From Polaribacter sp. (GTDB lineage Bacteria; Bacteroidota; Bacteroidia; Flavobacteriales; Flavobacteriaceae), in the NCBI GenBank assembly GCA_018663625.1, contig JABJPX010000047.1, positions 1 through 46,613 of the forward strand: a DNA stretch of 46,613 bases, given 5' to 3'. Made by a program: the position numbers and the translations under genes. Each line of letters starts with the position of its first letter. The stretch's first letter is position 1. The notes under the pieces are model-generated. The model saw only the letters and a list, made by a program, of their open reading frames with translations, searched no databases and was not told the DNA's origin. Below are positions 35,819 to 44,968 of this stretch, one piece after another.

Positions 35819-37015
35819 ATGAATTTACACGAATATCAAGGAAAACAAATATTAAATAGTTTTGGAGTTAGAATTCAAAGAGGAATTGTAGCAAGTACTC
35901 CTGCAGAAGCAGTTGAGGCAGCCAAAAAATTGACAGAAGAAACCGGAACTGGTTGGCACGTTGTAAAAGCGCAAGTTCATGCAGGTGGTCGTGGTAAAGG
36001 CGGTGGTGTAAAATTGGCTAAAAATTTAGATCAAGTAAAAAGCATTTCGGATGACATTTTAGGAATGATGTTAATTACTCCTCAAACATCTGCTGAAGGA
36101 AAATTGGTAAATCAAGTTTTAATTTGTGAGGATGTTTATTATCCTGGTGAATCAGAAACAGAAGAATATTATATTTCAGTTCTTTTAAATAGAGCTACTG
36201 GTAAAAACATGATTATGTATTCTACTGAAGGTGGAATGGATATTGAAACGGTTGCCGAAGAAACACCTCACTTAATTTTTACAGAGGAAGTGGATCCTTT
36301 ATTAGGTTTAATGCCTTTTCAAGCGAGAAAAGTGGCTTTTAACTTAGGCTTATCTGGTGTTGCTTTTAAGGAAATGACCAAATTTATATCTGCGTTATAC
36401 ACAGCATACATCAAGTCAGATTCTGCAATGTTTGAAATTAACCCTGTGTTAAAAACTTCTGACAGCAAAATAATGGCAGTAGATGCAAAGGTAACTTTGG
36501 ATGAAAATGCATTGTATCGTCATAAAGATTATGCAGCAATGCGTGATTTACGTGAAGAAAATCCAATCGAAGTGGAAGCGAAAGCTGCAGGCTTAAATTA
36601 TGTAGACTTAGACGGAAATGTTGGATGTATGGTAAACGGAGCTGGTTTGGCAATGGGAACGATGGATTTAATTAAAGAGTCTGGTGGTGAGCCAGCAAAC
36701 TTTTTAGATGTTGGTGGTACTGCAGATGCACAAAGAGTAGAAACTGCTTTTGGGATCATTTTAAAAGATCCAAATGTAAAAGCAATTTTAGTAAATATTT
36801 TTGGAGGGATTGTTCGTTGTGACAGAGTTGCACAAGGAGTTGTAGATGCTTACAAGAATATGGGAGATAAGATTACAGTGCCAATCATTTGTCGTTTACA
36901 AGGAACAAACGCAAAAGAAGCAAAGCAATTAATTGACAATTCTGGAATGGAAATTATTTCTGCAACAGAATTTCAAGAAGCTGCGGATAAAGTTCAAGAA
37001 GTTTTAGAAGCATAG
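35819..37015 (+). CDS. sucC: succinyl-CoA synthetase beta subunit (ADP-forming)
   Basis: SucC is the nucleotide-binding subunit of succinyl-CoA synthetase, which makes ATP from succinyl-CoA in the TCA cycle with SucD. The 398-residue product is full length. The start MNLHEYQGKQILNSFGV and VHAGGRGKGGGVKLAK are the ATP-grasp domain; FEINPVL supplies the Mg-binding region. The C-terminal CoA-ligase domain has VDLDGNVGCMVNGAGLAMGTMD, FLDVGGTAD and VNIFGGIVRCD. sucD does not follow; a terminator ends the unit at 37070, so the alpha subunit is encoded elsewhere, as is common in Bacteroidota. Confidence 0.97.
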   Translation: MNLHEYQGKQILNSFGVRIQRGIVASTPAEAVEAAKKLTEETGTGWHVVKAQVHAGGRGKGGGVKLAKNLDQVKSISDDILGMMLITPQTSAEGKLVNQVLICEDVYYPGESETEEYYISVLLNRATGKNMIMYSTEGGMDIETVAEETPHLIFTEEVDPLLGLMPFQARKVAFNLGLSGVAFKEMTKFISALYTAYIKSDSAMFEINPVLKTSDSKIMAVDAKVTLDENALYRHKDYAAMRDLREENPIEVEAKAAGLNYVDLDGNVGCMVNGAGLAMGTMDLIKESGGEPANFLDVGGTADAQRVETAFGIILKDPNVKAILVNIFGGIVRCDRVAQGVVDAYKNMGDKITVPIICRLQGTNAKEAKQLIDNSGMEIISATEFQEAADKVQEVLEA

Positions 37016-37038
37016 GTTTCTTTAAAATAAATGTTATT

Positions 37039-37070
37039 AAAAATGCCTCATGAAAATGAGGCATTTTTTT
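37039..37070 (+). terminator. sucC terminator
   Basis: A 13-bp perfect stem (37039-37051 with 37056-37068) closes a GAAA tetraloop and ends in a T tract. It lies 24 bp after the sucC stop. Confidence 0.9.
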
Positions 37071-37132
37071 GTTGAAATAATTTGAAATCTAAGTTTTTTA
37101 TAAAGAAGTGACTTAAACTTTTTTAAAACTTT

Positions 37133-37420
37133 CTAATTATTAATGATGATCTTTTTGGATATATTTCCATGTTCATTGGGTATCCGGACTGTATATGTGG
37201 CATTGGGGTCTCCAAAGCGAAGTGCATCGTGTAGGCTTTTAAAGGCAGTGTCCCAGCTAGTTCCATAGGTTTCTACCTCAAAAAAATCAATATTTCTGTG
37301 CTTATCAACATCTACATAAATAATGATTTCGTCGTCTGCATGTGCGTAGGCACTCGCAAAAGTGATGGACACAAAAAAGAAAAATAAAAACAGTTTTTTA
37401 TTGATACAATAGGCATTCAT
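37133..37420 (-). CDS. small secreted protein with beta-helix-edge-like motif
   Basis: The 95-residue product has a signal peptide (MNAYCINKKLFLFFFFVSITFASAYAHA, about 26-28 residues) and a short mature part. IIIYVDVD, then GTSWDTAFKSLHDALRFGD, then TYTVRIP follows the pattern that opens many secreted parallel beta-helix proteins (IYVD...GTSW..AF.sLq.AL...). Here there is no helix domain after it, so it could be a remnant or a stand-alone cap. A near-consensus promoter (37470-37500) supports expression. I do not recognise a named family. Confidence 0.6.
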   Translation of the reverse strand: MNAYCINKKLFLFFFFVSITFASAYAHADDEIIIYVDVDKHRNIDFFEVETYGTSWDTAFKSLHDALRFGDPNATYTVRIPNEHGNISKKIIINN

Positions 37421-37469
37421 AATGATATGATTTTAAAAATTAGCATTAAATTATTAACATAGTATTATA

Positions 37470-37500
37470 CAAAGATATTTTAAAAATAGAAATAACAAAA
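37470..37500 (-). promoter_or_regulatory. promoter of the small secreted protein gene
   Basis: On the minus strand TTTTG (37496-37500), an 18-bp spacer and TATCTTTG (37470-37477) form an almost ideal Bacteroidota -33/-7 promoter. It leaves a leader of about 43 nt to the ATG at 37420. Confidence 0.62.
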
Positions 37501-37663
37501 TTTTGAAGATCACTACCGATATTTGCGCAATGGGTTTGATACTAGAGTAGGAAGATGTAAAAGACTCAATCTCGGTTTGATTGTAATTGAAATCAAAAAA
37601 AATATGCAACTAAAAAATAGAATCGTTGAAATCATTTGAAAATAAGAATTCAAGATTTTTATA

Positions 37664-38551
37664 TTAGCGGTGTAAAATATCTCGCTTTTCTGCTTTTAAT
37701 TCTTTACCAATAATTCTAGAATATTTTTGTGCGCCAAGTTTGTTTAAGTGATTCGCATCTGACATAAAACGAGGTGCGATAGGATCTTCTATAAAGTTCA
37801 AATGACGTCGGTGCTTTAATTTTTTTAGTGATTTAGAAAAAAAGTCAAAATATTTCCGATCAATTTTTTCTTTGTAATCAAAATGATAAGGTGTGGATAC
37901 AAGTATCAAGTCAATATTGTTTTCCGAACATAGGCGATCTATTTTGTACAAATAGTCTCTTTGAGAATGGCTAAATTTCGCTTCCTCTTGTTTTATGGAG
38001 AAATGCATGTTAAACGCCTTATTGATAATTTCTTCATTGGGATTTGAATTTGTAGATTCATAAAAGCCTCCAAAATCCGGAGCAGCATAAATGCCTGAAA
38101 TTAATGGTTTTAGCACCTTGTCAAAAGTAGTTATAAAACCAGCATCGTCAAATAGTGGAATGAAGTAAAGATATCGTTTAAGGCTTTTTTTTCCTTCCGC
38201 AAAATTAAGGTTGAAGAGTCTATTGTATACCGGAGCAAAATTATGAACTGACACGCCTAAAATTAGGGTATCGATGCGATGATTTTTGTCTTGAATTAAA
38301 GCGTTTAATTTTTGATAGGTAAAATAATAATGTTCACCAGAACTGGCTAAATTTTTTGCTCCTTGAGATATGGAATCCCCATGGAGACGTTGTATTTGAG
38401 AATCTCCCATTAATAAAACAGCATGCGCTGAGAATGCTGTTAGTTTCGCCTCAACCTTTGTTTTTGAAATATGATAGTAGGTAAAAGAAATCAAGATAAA
38501 TAACAAAGCAGGAATGCAGAATTTTAGGATTTTAGCTGCAAATTTTTTCAT
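37664..38551 (-). CDS. SGNH-hydrolase-like membrane-anchored protein paired with MBOAT
   Basis: The 295-residue protein has one N-terminal membrane segment (about 9-27) and an extracytoplasmic SGNH/GDSL-like domain. The nucleophile motif is LLMGDSQIQ with Ser51, and the paired Asp265/His268 is in SDANHLNKLG. This pairing is as seen in AlgJ/AlgX, PatB and related O-acetyltransferases that take an acyl group from an MBOAT partner. The gene lies 3 bp behind the MBOAT gene. The acceptor (polysaccharide, peptidoglycan or other) is not indicated by neighbours. Confidence 0.78.
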   Translation of the reverse strand: MKKFAAKILKFCIPALLFILISFTYYHISKTKVEAKLTAFSAHAVLLMGDSQIQRLHGDSISQGAKNLASSGEHYYFTYQKLNALIQDKNHRIDTLILGVSVHNFAPVYNRLFNLNFAEGKKSLKRYLYFIPLFDDAGFITTFDKVLKPLISGIYAAPDFGGFYESTNSNPNEEIINKAFNMHFSIKQEEAKFSHSQRDYLYKIDRLCSENNIDLILVSTPYHFDYKEKIDRKYFDFFSKSLKKLKHRRHLNFIEDPIAPRFMSDANHLNKLGAQKYSRIIGKELKAEKRDILHR

Positions 38552-38554
38552 AAT

Positions 38555-40003
38555 CTAAAATTGGAAATAAATAAATTGCTGCTCTTTTCCGTTGCACCAA
38601 AATAGTGCAATTATGATGGTATAATATAGGGCATGTCTTAGGGGACTCTTCCATTTTAGACCTAAATGTTCAAGTGCAAATTGACTTTCCCTACCGAGCC
38701 ATTCTATAAAAATGAAAATGAAGACAAGCAGCATCGTTATGATGGCATCCTTACTGTCTGAGAGCTTGGGAGTTTCTAAAATTGATGCAGAGAAAATTTC
38801 CGAAATATAATGGAAAGCATGCGTTATATCATTCGCTCTAAAAATAATCCAAGCAAATACCGTAAGGGTAAAAGTAGAAAGCATTTGTAGGAGTTCTCTT
38901 GCAGTGGGTAAGTAGTTTCCTTGTGCGACTATTTCTAAATTGTTTCTATTTTTATTGGTGAGTAAAAGCGGTAAAAAGTAAATCGCATGCAGTGTCCCCC
39001 AGGCAATGAAGGTCCAATTAGCACCGTGCCAAAAACCGCTAACAATGAAAATCAAAAATGTATTCCTAACTTTCATCCAAGTACCACCGCGACTCCCTCC
39101 AAGAGGGATGTATAGGTAGTCTCTAAACCAAGTTGATAATGACATGTGCCAACGTCTCCAAAACTCTGCAATGTCTCTTGAAAAGTAGGGGAATTTGAAG
39201 TTTTGCATCAAGTTAAAACCGAAAAGGCGAGAGGTTCCAATGGCAATATCTGAGTACCCTGAGAAATCGCCATATATTTGAAATGTAAAAAACAAGGCTC
39301 CTAAAACCAATGTACTCCCATTCATCTCTGCCGAATTATTGAAAATTTGGTTTGCCAGCTCTGCACAACTGTCTGCGATGACAATTTTTTTAAACAAACC
39401 CCACAGTATTTGGCGCATTCCGTCAACCGCTTTTGAAAGCTCAAAAGTTCGCTTTTTGTAAAACTGAGGCAACAAATTCGTTGCTCTTTCAATGGGGCCG
39501 GCAACCAACTGTGGAAAGAAGCTTACAAATGCCGAAAAGACAATAAAGTCATTGGTAGGTTCGAGTTTTTGTTTGTAAACATCAATCGTATAGCTCAATG
39601 TTTGAAACGTATAAAAGCTAATTCCTACTGGCAATATAATATCAAGTGAATGGGTTGCTATTTCTGAGCCAAAGAATGAAAAAGCGGCTGTAAAATTGTC
39701 TAAGAAAAAATTAGCATACTTGAAGAAACCAAGAAAACCTAGATTTACAAAAATACTTGTCCAAAGTAAAATTTTTCTTTTAGTTTGATTTTTTTCACTT
39801 TTAAGTTTTCTCCCGATCGTATAATCGACAAGGGTACTAAAGAGAATCAAGGATAAAAACCGCCAATCCCACCAACCATAGAATAGATAACTGGCTAAAA
39901 CGATTAGCGCATTTTGTAGCTTCAGGCTTTTATTGGCAAGCAACCAATAAAGTAGAAATACTATTGGTAAAAATACTGCGAAATCAATCGAATTAAAAAG
40001 CAT
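38555..40003 (-). CDS. MBOAT family O-acyltransferase
   Basis: The 482-residue polytopic membrane protein is of the AlgI/DltB type. DIAEFWRRWHMSLSTWFRDYLYIPLGGSRGG and VSGFWHGANWTFIAWG are the two signature regions; the catalytic histidine is His326 in FWHGANW. MBOAT proteins move acyl groups from cytoplasmic donors across the membrane. N-terminal LFNSIDFAVFLPIVFLLYWLL is the standard start. It is first in an operon with the SGNH protein. No alginate or teichoic-acid genes are nearby, so the acylated polymer is unknown. Confidence 0.92.
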   Translation of the reverse strand: MLFNSIDFAVFLPIVFLLYWLLANKSLKLQNALIVLASYLFYGWWDWRFLSLILFSTLVDYTIGRKLKSEKNQTKRKILLWTSIFVNLGFLGFFKYANFFLDNFTAAFSFFGSEIATHSLDIILPVGISFYTFQTLSYTIDVYKQKLEPTNDFIVFSAFVSFFPQLVAGPIERATNLLPQFYKKRTFELSKAVDGMRQILWGLFKKIVIADSCAELANQIFNNSAEMNGSTLVLGALFFTFQIYGDFSGYSDIAIGTSRLFGFNLMQNFKFPYFSRDIAEFWRRWHMSLSTWFRDYLYIPLGGSRGGTWMKVRNTFLIFIVSGFWHGANWTFIAWGTLHAIYFLPLLLTNKNRNNLEIVAQGNYLPTARELLQMLSTFTLTVFAWIIFRANDITHAFHYISEIFSASILETPKLSDSKDAIITMLLVFIFIFIEWLGRESQFALEHLGLKWKSPLRHALYYTIIIALFWCNGKEQQFIYFQF

Positions 40004-40213
40004 CTTTTTTGTCTATTTTTCAACTTCCTTATTGAAACTGTTTAAAAGATTATTTAGAACAGCATTTCAAAAAGTGCAGATGAAGTGCAAATCTGTCTCG
40101 GGGCAAATATCTCAATTTAAAATAGTTTTCAATGCCTTTTTTTTAAAAAATAAAAAATACCCAACGTGTTCGAACAAACAAATGAGGTTTCTCTATAAGT
40201 TAAAAAAGAACGC

Positions 40214-42202
40214 TTACAATTCCTTTTTCAAAACAGCAATCTCATCACGTAACTGTGCTGCAACAATAAAATCTAAAGCCTTTGCGGCTGCTTCCATATG
40301 CTTGCGTTTTTCTCGAATGCGTTTCTCAATTTCCTCTTTGGGCAAGTAGTGTAAATCCTGTTCGGCAGCTTTCTGTTTCGCATTGTCATAATGGTAACTA
40401 GAAACTGCAGATTTGGTCAAGGTATCCTCAATCTTTTTATTAATTTGAGTAGGCTTAATGTTGTTTTTTGTGTTGTAGGCAAGTTGTTTTTTCCTTCTGC
40501 GGTCGGTTTCGTCAATTGTTTTCTGCATGCTCTTGGTCATTTTGTCCGCATATAAAATAGCAAGACCATTTACGTTTCGAGCAGCTCTACCAATCGTTTG
40601 AGTTAATGAACGATGACTTCTTAAAAACCCTTCTTTATCCGCATCTAAAATGGCCACTAAAGAGACTTCTGGTAAATCCAATCCTTCTCTTAGTAAGTTG
40701 ACACCAATTAATACATCAAACAATCCTTTTCGAAGGTCTTGCATGATTTCTACTCGCTCTAGTGTGTCTACATCAGAATGAATATAACGACATCGAATGT
40801 CTACTCTTGCCAAATATTTAGTGAGTTCTTCCGCCATTCTTTTGGTTAGGGTAGTAACCAAAGTACGTTCATCTTTTTCAACTCGAATTTGAATTTCTTC
40901 AATCAAATCATCAATTTGATTCAAACTAGGTCTAATCTCTATAATCGGGTCTAACAATCCAGTGGGTCTTATCACCTGTTCTACAAACACCCCTTCTGTT
41001 TTTTGCAATTCATAATCCGCAGGCGTAGCACTGACAAAGATGGTCTGATTCTGAATCGCTTCAAATTCTTCAAATTTTAATGGACGATTGTCCATGGCTG
41101 CCGTTAAACGGAATCCATATTCGACCAAATTTTCTTTCCGACTTCGATCGCCACCATACATTGCATGGGTTTGTGGAATGGTAACGTGACTTTCATCAAT
41201 CACCATTAAATAATCTTCCGGAAAATAATCCAAAAGACAGAAAGGTCGAGTACCAGGTTCACGACCATCTAAATACCGAGAATAGTTTTCGATTCCCGAA
41301 CAATATCCCAATTCGCGAATCATTTCTAAATCAAATTCGGTGCGCTCTTTCAAGCGTTTTGCTTCCAAATGTTTTCCAATTTCTTTGAAATAGGCCACCT
41401 GTTTCATCATGTCTTCTTGAATCTGATGAATGGCATTTTGTAATACATCTGGAGAGGTTACAAATAAGTTGGCAGGATAAATAGTGAGTTCTTCAAAACT
41501 TTCAACCACCGTATTATTTTCTAAATCGAAGGATTCAATTTCTTCAATTTCATCGCCAAAAAAGTGAATTCGATATCCGTGATCCCCGTAAGAAGGATAG
41601 ATGGTTACCACGTCTCCTTTTACTTTAAAAGTACCGCTTTTTATTTCAACTTCAGTACGAGAATAAAGGCTGGTTACTAGTTGATGCAAAAATTTAGTTC
41701 GCGCTATCTGTTGCCCTACAGCTACAGGAATTACGTTTTTCTTAAATTCGTTTGGATTCCCAATTCCATACAGACAAGATACAGATGCCACCACCAATAC
41801 ATCACGCCTTCCCGAAAGTAGGGAAGAAGAAGTGCTCAATCGCAAGCGTTCAATATCTTCATTGATGGATAAATCTTTCTCGATGTAAGTCCCCGTTACA
41901 GGAATGTATGCTTCAGGTTGATAATAATCGTAATAGGAAACAAAATATTCCACCGCATTTTCTGGAAAAAAATGCTTAAATTCTGAATATAACTGAGCTG
42001 CAAGTGTTTTGTTATGTGCTAAAACTAAAGTGGGTTTGTTAACGTTTTTGACAACATTGGCAACAGAAAATGTTTTTCCAGATCCTGTAACTCCTAACAA
42101 TGTTTGAAACTTTTCTCCAGCATTGATACTTGCTGTAATTTGTTTTATCGCTTCCGGTTGATCTCCAGTTGGGGAAAACTCTGATACCAATTTAAATTTC
42201 AT
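40214..42202 (-). CDS. uvrB: UvrABC excinuclease subunit B
   Basis: UvrB verifies damage and recruits UvrC in nucleotide excision repair. The 662-residue product is full length. Walker A is GVTGSGKT (37-44); the damage-probing beta-hairpin lies in YDYYQPEAYIPVTGTYIEKD; ESHVTIPQ holds motif II; REGLDLPEVSLVAILDADKEGFLRS and TQTIGRAARN are the helicase V and VI motifs. The C-terminal UVR domain, which binds UvrC, is at about 620-660. The start at 42202 (MKFKLVSEFSPTGDQPEAI) is chosen over an in-frame upstream ATG at 42292 because it matches the family and the longer form overlaps the preceding gene. It lies 31 bp behind the T9SS protein gene. Confidence 0.97.
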   Translation of the reverse strand: MKFKLVSEFSPTGDQPEAIKQITASINAGEKFQTLLGVTGSGKTFSVANVVKNVNKPTLVLAHNKTLAAQLYSEFKHFFPENAVEYFVSYYDYYQPEAYIPVTGTYIEKDLSINEDIERLRLSTSSSLLSGRRDVLVVASVSCLYGIGNPNEFKKNVIPVAVGQQIARTKFLHQLVTSLYSRTEVEIKSGTFKVKGDVVTIYPSYGDHGYRIHFFGDEIEEIESFDLENNTVVESFEELTIYPANLFVTSPDVLQNAIHQIQEDMMKQVAYFKEIGKHLEAKRLKERTEFDLEMIRELGYCSGIENYSRYLDGREPGTRPFCLLDYFPEDYLMVIDESHVTIPQTHAMYGGDRSRKENLVEYGFRLTAAMDNRPLKFEEFEAIQNQTIFVSATPADYELQKTEGVFVEQVIRPTGLLDPIIEIRPSLNQIDDLIEEIQIRVEKDERTLVTTLTKRMAEELTKYLARVDIRCRYIHSDVDTLERVEIMQDLRKGLFDVLIGVNLLREGLDLPEVSLVAILDADKEGFLRSHRSLTQTIGRAARNVNGLAILYADKMTKSMQKTIDETDRRRKKQLAYNTKNNIKPTQINKKIEDTLTKSAVSSYHYDNAKQKAAEQDLHYLPKEEIEKRIREKRKHMEAAAKALDFIVAAQLRDEIAVLKKEL

Positions 42203-42233
42203 TCCGTAAAAATACGGATAGTTTTCAAAGATT

Positions 42234-44945
42234 TTAGCGTCTGAGTAAAGAAAAATTCCCTGTTTTACGAATTGTTTTTTCGTTGAAATCAATCAAGTTT
42301 GCTGTGTACCAATATTCTCCAGAAGGTACTGTTTTTCCTTTGTAGTTCCCATCCCATCCGTCAGGATTTTCAGAGTTAATTACATGCATCACAGTTCCAT
42401 ATCGATTAAAAATAACGATGTCAATTTTTGTGAAAAATGTAGTAGTTGCGCCTTTGACACTCCAGCGTTCATTGCGACCATCATTGTTTGGTGTAAAGAA
42501 TTTTGGAAATCCGATTATGGAAACCTCTTTTTGTATTGGAGGTTCACAATTTTCAATATCTTTTACATAAACGGTTACAATTCCTGGGCTTACATTGTTA
42601 AATTGATAATTCGTTCCATTTCCAAAAAAGTTACTGTTGTCTATTGAATAAAGATAACTGCTGTTCCCTGTAATATCAATATCTAAAGTGATGTTTGGCG
42701 TTGCTGTATCTACGATGATTTCTCTAAAAGTAGGACTTTCCTTTACGTTTACTTCAAATTCTTTGGCGGTGGAGCAGGTAATGCCGTTTTGTGTTTTGTA
42801 GGCTATGTGGGTATAGACCCCAGGTGCTGTAAGTCTAAAATTTTGTACTGTTGATACAACAATGTTTGAAGCATTCAGCCACTCATAACGATCGTTTGTG
42901 CTTCCTCCATTTGCAATTATAGGTGGATTGCTGGTAGTATCAAAACAAATTGTATAGCTATCTTGTAAATTGATTTCTACGGCATCATTCACAACCAAAT
43001 CAAAAGATTGAATTCCGTTGCATCCTAGAAGACGATCATCAACACGCACCCAAATACGCCTAGATCTCGAATTTACAATTCCTGAAAAGGCATTGGTTTT
43101 TAGTTTCGCATCTTGAAAGGTTGGAAAAAAACTAAAGAGTGAAGTATCGGGTAAGTTGAGTTCAACTTTTATGGCTGTTTCTTTTGGTCGAAGATTAAAT
43201 TGTCCTTCAGCATTTCCTATAATATTGTCAGAATCCTCGCAGGTATACACGGGACTTATCGAATTTAATTGCACAAATTGTGCTTTTAAGAAAAAAAAGG
43301 TACTGTTTTCACAATTATTTTCATTTACGACCTTTGCAAATATTTTTTGATTTGGAATGGTATTTATAAAATCGGTTGGATTGCTGATCTGAATGTCCAA
43401 ATCCAAATCATTTTGTGTTTTGTAAAAAAAGAACGTTTCACTTTGATAATTTGCTGAAACTTTTTCTCCAATATTAAATAAGTTGAAATTAGAAAGCCCA
43501 TCATTGTCCTCGTCACACTGAGTCAATTCTTGATTTGGAAGCAAATCTGGGAGGGGATATACGGTAATGCTTTTGTATAAAATTACGGATGCCCCTCCAA
43601 TGTTCAAGGTAGCTTTGATGGTAAATTCCCCTGGCGAATTGTATATGTGATTTGCTGTCAATCCGATCGCTGTATTTCCATCTCCGAAATCCCAAGCAAT
43701 CGCATCAATGTTTCCATAAGAGGTTGCTGTAAACGTAAAGGAAGTGCCTACACATTTATTTTCTGTAACTATTCTCGAAGCAAAATAGGATTGAATAAAA
43801 TTAGGTAACCCTTTGTTAGATGCACCACTAGCAAGGTCTAAAGCATTGTGTGTGTATTGTGTGTTAAGACCTATTTCTTCAGGAAAATTGATGACTCCCA
43901 ACTTTTTTAGTGCTGAAATTCCATTTGTTTCTTGTTCAAACAACGCCACGTATATTTTACTATCATTTGCAAGTTGAATGCTTCCAAAACGAGTACCTGA
44001 ACTTGAAAATAGTTCTTTCTTTGGGGAGTATAAGGGATCGTCCGGGAAAAGGTTTTCTAAGGAATACTGATTGATAGATCCGGTGTTTCCTACCAATCCG
44101 CTATAATAAAGCATTTTAGAATCTCTTGAAAAGGCAATTCCGTAGGGTGATTTTGGAGCACTTAATCCTGTGTCAGCGAAAATTTTAATATTCGCTGTAA
44201 TTGCTCCCGTTTCATTATCAAAATTATAAAGGTATACATATTGATCTCCCTGATCTGCTATTGCAATTAATTGCCCATCTGGTGATGCTTTCATAGCTCC
44301 GCTTACGGATACGGTTTCTTCTTGAACTGAATACAAAGGAGGGTTAAGTCCATTTTCATCAATTTTATAGCTACTAAATGTGTTTTTAACTCCATTTGTA
44401 GTTCCTCCTGCCTCCCCAAAAGTAATCAGCCAAATAGCTTTACCATTCTTGTGGTGAACTGCGGTTATTCGTTCTGTTGAAGCATCTCGTAATATTTGAA
44501 AACGAGTCATTACTTTTCCTAATGGATAGGTGCTTGATATTTCTATTTCTGCTAGATAAACTCCTTTTGTTAGCAATGGGGATGTAGTGGTACTATTTAC
44601 TCGTGTACTAAAGATATAATACTTTTCATCGGTGCCAGGTCTGGGTATTATTATGGATGTTTGTGTATTATTGATTTCTCCAGCCAATCCTTCTCCATTT
44701 TCCATGATAGTATGGTTTTTATTCCAAACAGTTTGTCCATTGGTGTAGAATAAAAGATTTCCTTCTGTATCTGAAATAGAAGCTGAACCTGCGGGGGTAT
44801 CCATCTCGCTATCGGTCATTATATTTACAGCTCCATTATTGAAGTTGAGTGCTGCTTTATTCCCAAAATTCCAATGATTGGTTTGACTTTGAGAATATAT
44901 AAAACTATGAAAAACTAGAAATAGTAGAAAATTAAATTTTTTCAT
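42234..44945 (-). CDS. secreted PKD-domain protein with T9SS type B sorting domain
   Basis: The 903-residue protein has a Sec signal (MKKFNFLLFLVFHSFIYS). Residues 20-380 look like a beta-propeller of the flavobacterial type opening with HWNFGNKAALNFNNG. A PKD domain follows at about 398-465 (WDFGDGNTAIG...HIYNSPGEFTIKATL). Further immunoglobulin-like segments with CDEDNDGLSNFNLF lead to the C-terminal gliding-motility-associated domain (about 815-903): FFTPNNDGRNERWSVKG, IVIFNRYGTVM, WDGNYKGKTVPSGEYWY. It is exported by the type IX system and retained on or released from the cell surface. It follows a related gene by 23 bp. Confidence 0.9.
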   Translation of the reverse strand: MKKFNFLLFLVFHSFIYSQSQTNHWNFGNKAALNFNNGAVNIMTDSEMDTPAGSASISDTEGNLLFYTNGQTVWNKNHTIMENGEGLAGEINNTQTSIIIPRPGTDEKYYIFSTRVNSTTTSPLLTKGVYLAEIEISSTYPLGKVMTRFQILRDASTERITAVHHKNGKAIWLITFGEAGGTTNGVKNTFSSYKIDENGLNPPLYSVQEETVSVSGAMKASPDGQLIAIADQGDQYVYLYNFDNETGAITANIKIFADTGLSAPKSPYGIAFSRDSKMLYYSGLVGNTGSINQYSLENLFPDDPLYSPKKELFSSSGTRFGSIQLANDSKIYVALFEQETNGISALKKLGVINFPEEIGLNTQYTHNALDLASGASNKGLPNFIQSYFASRIVTENKCVGTSFTFTATSYGNIDAIAWDFGDGNTAIGLTANHIYNSPGEFTIKATLNIGGASVILYKSITVYPLPDLLPNQELTQCDEDNDGLSNFNLFNIGEKVSANYQSETFFFYKTQNDLDLDIQISNPTDFINTIPNQKIFAKVVNENNCENSTFFFLKAQFVQLNSISPVYTCEDSDNIIGNAEGQFNLRPKETAIKVELNLPDTSLFSFFPTFQDAKLKTNAFSGIVNSRSRRIWVRVDDRLLGCNGIQSFDLVVNDAVEINLQDSYTICFDTTSNPPIIANGGSTNDRYEWLNASNIVVSTVQNFRLTAPGVYTHIAYKTQNGITCSTAKEFEVNVKESPTFREIIVDTATPNITLDIDITGNSSYLYSIDNSNFFGNGTNYQFNNVSPGIVTVYVKDIENCEPPIQKEVSIIGFPKFFTPNNDGRNERWSVKGATTTFFTKIDIVIFNRYGTVMHVINSENPDGWDGNYKGKTVPSGEYWYTANLIDFNEKTIRKTGNFSLLRR

Positions 44946-44968
44946 AGTTTTTGTAAACTAATTGTTTT

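Noticed and set aside
40032..40349. 105-codon plus-strand frame at the MBOAT/uvrB boundary
   Set aside because: More than a third of it is antisense to the uvrB C-terminus; the composition is a run of Lys/Phe from AT-rich sequence, with no recognisable motif or promoter.
42203..42292. Longer uvrB start at 42292
   Set aside because: It would overlap the sorting domain of the preceding gene and add 30 residues with no counterpart in UvrB; the start at 42202 matches the family N-terminus.
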